Shown: piece after piece, positions 35,216 through 35,601 of the stretch
How the letters are laid out: each line of letters opens with the position of its first letter
Numbering within the stretch: position 1 is the first letter of the stretch
NCBI RefSeq assembly: GCF_000256565.1
Contig: NZ_AJHH01000111.1
Span: 1-35,601, forward strand
Length of the DNA: 35,601 nucleotides
Direction of reading: 5' to 3'
DNA from: Herbaspirillum lusitanum P6-12
GTDB taxonomy: Bacteria > Pseudomonadota > Gammaproteobacteria > Burkholderiales > Burkholderiaceae_D
Made by a program: the position numbers and the translations under genes
The notes under the pieces: model-generated
Seen by the model: the letters and a program-made list of their open reading frames with translations, nothing else
What the model was told of the DNA's origin: nothing
The model's database searches: none

Positions 35216-35601
35216 AGTGGCAAATCTGCACGCCTACTACGACAAGAGCCATATCCTGCATGGCGTCGATATGCACATTCAAAAATCCGAGATTGTTGCC
35301 CTGCTCGGCCGCAACGGCACCGGCCGGTCTACTGCGGTAAAAGCCCTGATGGGCATGGTCAAGAGCACCGGTTCCATTCGCTTCAAAGACGAGGAAATCG
35401 GCGGCCTGCGCACTTTCGAGATCGCGCACAAGGGCCTGGGCTATGTCCCGGAGAGCCGTGAAATATTTCCGACGCTCACCGTCCGGCAAAACCTCGAGCT
35501 CGGCATCAAGGATCCGAAAAAGCAGACGCGTTGGACAGTCGACGACATGTATCGCCTGTTTCCCCGCCTGCGTGAACGTGAAAATACGCCAGCTTTTTTT
35601 T
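35208..35601 (+). CDS. livF: Branched-chain amino acid-type ABC transporter, ATP-binding protein LivF (system 2), cut at the window end
   Basis: The first 131 codons are present, open to the edge; signature and Walker B are missing. Walker A is GRNGTGRST, with arginine (R40) in place of the P-loop lysine, as in the system 1 LivF. LGYVPESREIFPTLTV matches the family's Q-loop region. The final codons read TPA then Phe-Phe from a run of eight T, where LivF proteins normally continue TPAG-VLSGGEQQ, so the last bases may be a sequencing or contig-end error. Confidence 0.88.
   Translation, partial: MLEVANLHAYYDKSHILHGVDMHIQKSEIVALLGRNGTGRSTAVKALMGMVKSTGSIRFKDEEIGGLRTFEIAHKGLGYVPESREIFPTLTVRQNLELGIKDPKKQTRWTVDDMYRLFPRLRERENTPAFF

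Overview
The window looks like an accessory catabolic region of a betaproteobacterium, probably Burkholderiales and possibly Oxalobacteraceae. The reasons are the moderately high GC, the LivFGHM-type transporters, the 218-residue adenylate kinase and the mix of Mo-hydroxylase, CaiB and Fe-ADH genes. The genus is a guess from protein style. I see no rRNA, tRNA, CRISPR, IS element or phage gene.

Layout. (1) 90-8436: a chemoreceptor lacking its first membrane helix, a periplasmic binding protein on the minus strand, a divergent livG-livF-livH-livM operon on the plus strand, and a second, complete chemoreceptor. (2) 8501-10188: an adenylate kinase (probably a second copy) and a regulator made of two fused HxlR modules. 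(3) 10363-22268, minus strand: one long operon of ten genes. In transcription order they are Fe-alcohol dehydrogenase, hotdog thioesterase, a CoxG/enoyl-CoA-hydratase fusion, the FAD and 2Fe-2S subunits of a molybdenum hydroxylase, an AHL-lactonase-like metallo-hydrolase, the Mo subunit, an SDR protein with no catalytic residues left, an acyl-CoA ligase and a GabD-type aldehyde dehydrogenase. (4) 22603-24285, plus strand: xdhC (Mo cofactor insertion) and a PaaY-like gamma carbonic anhydrase homologue. (5) 24315-27583, minus strand: IclR regulator, CaiB-type CoA transferase, short citrate-synthase-like (citryl-CoA lyase type) enzyme and a YciI protein. (6) 27827-35601, plus strand: aldehyde dehydrogenase, TcuA/fumarate-reductase-like flavoprotein and a second Liv-type transporter (binding protein, LivH, LivM, LivG, LivF), the last gene cut by the window edge.

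How it may work. Regions 1-4 read as sense, import, activate to a CoA thioester, hydroxylate the ring with a Mo enzyme, open a lactone or ring, release a short acid and finish through a semialdehyde to the TCA cycle. The substrate is unknown; a (hetero)aromatic or furan-type carboxylic acid fits the gene set. Regions 5-6 read as a second, IclR-controlled pathway for another organic acid with its own transporter.

The best new lead is regulatory. A box, TTATGCAAG, sits just downstream of the -10 element at three promoters: the binding-protein gene, livG and the ten-gene operon. At the first it forms a perfect 10-bp inverted repeat. This ties the transporter at 3 kb to the operon starting at 22 kb. 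The tandem HxlR protein encoded just beyond the operon is the obvious candidate to bind it. The other main leads are the CoxG-crotonase fusion without the crotonase glutamates and the SDR that has lost its whole catalytic tetrad.
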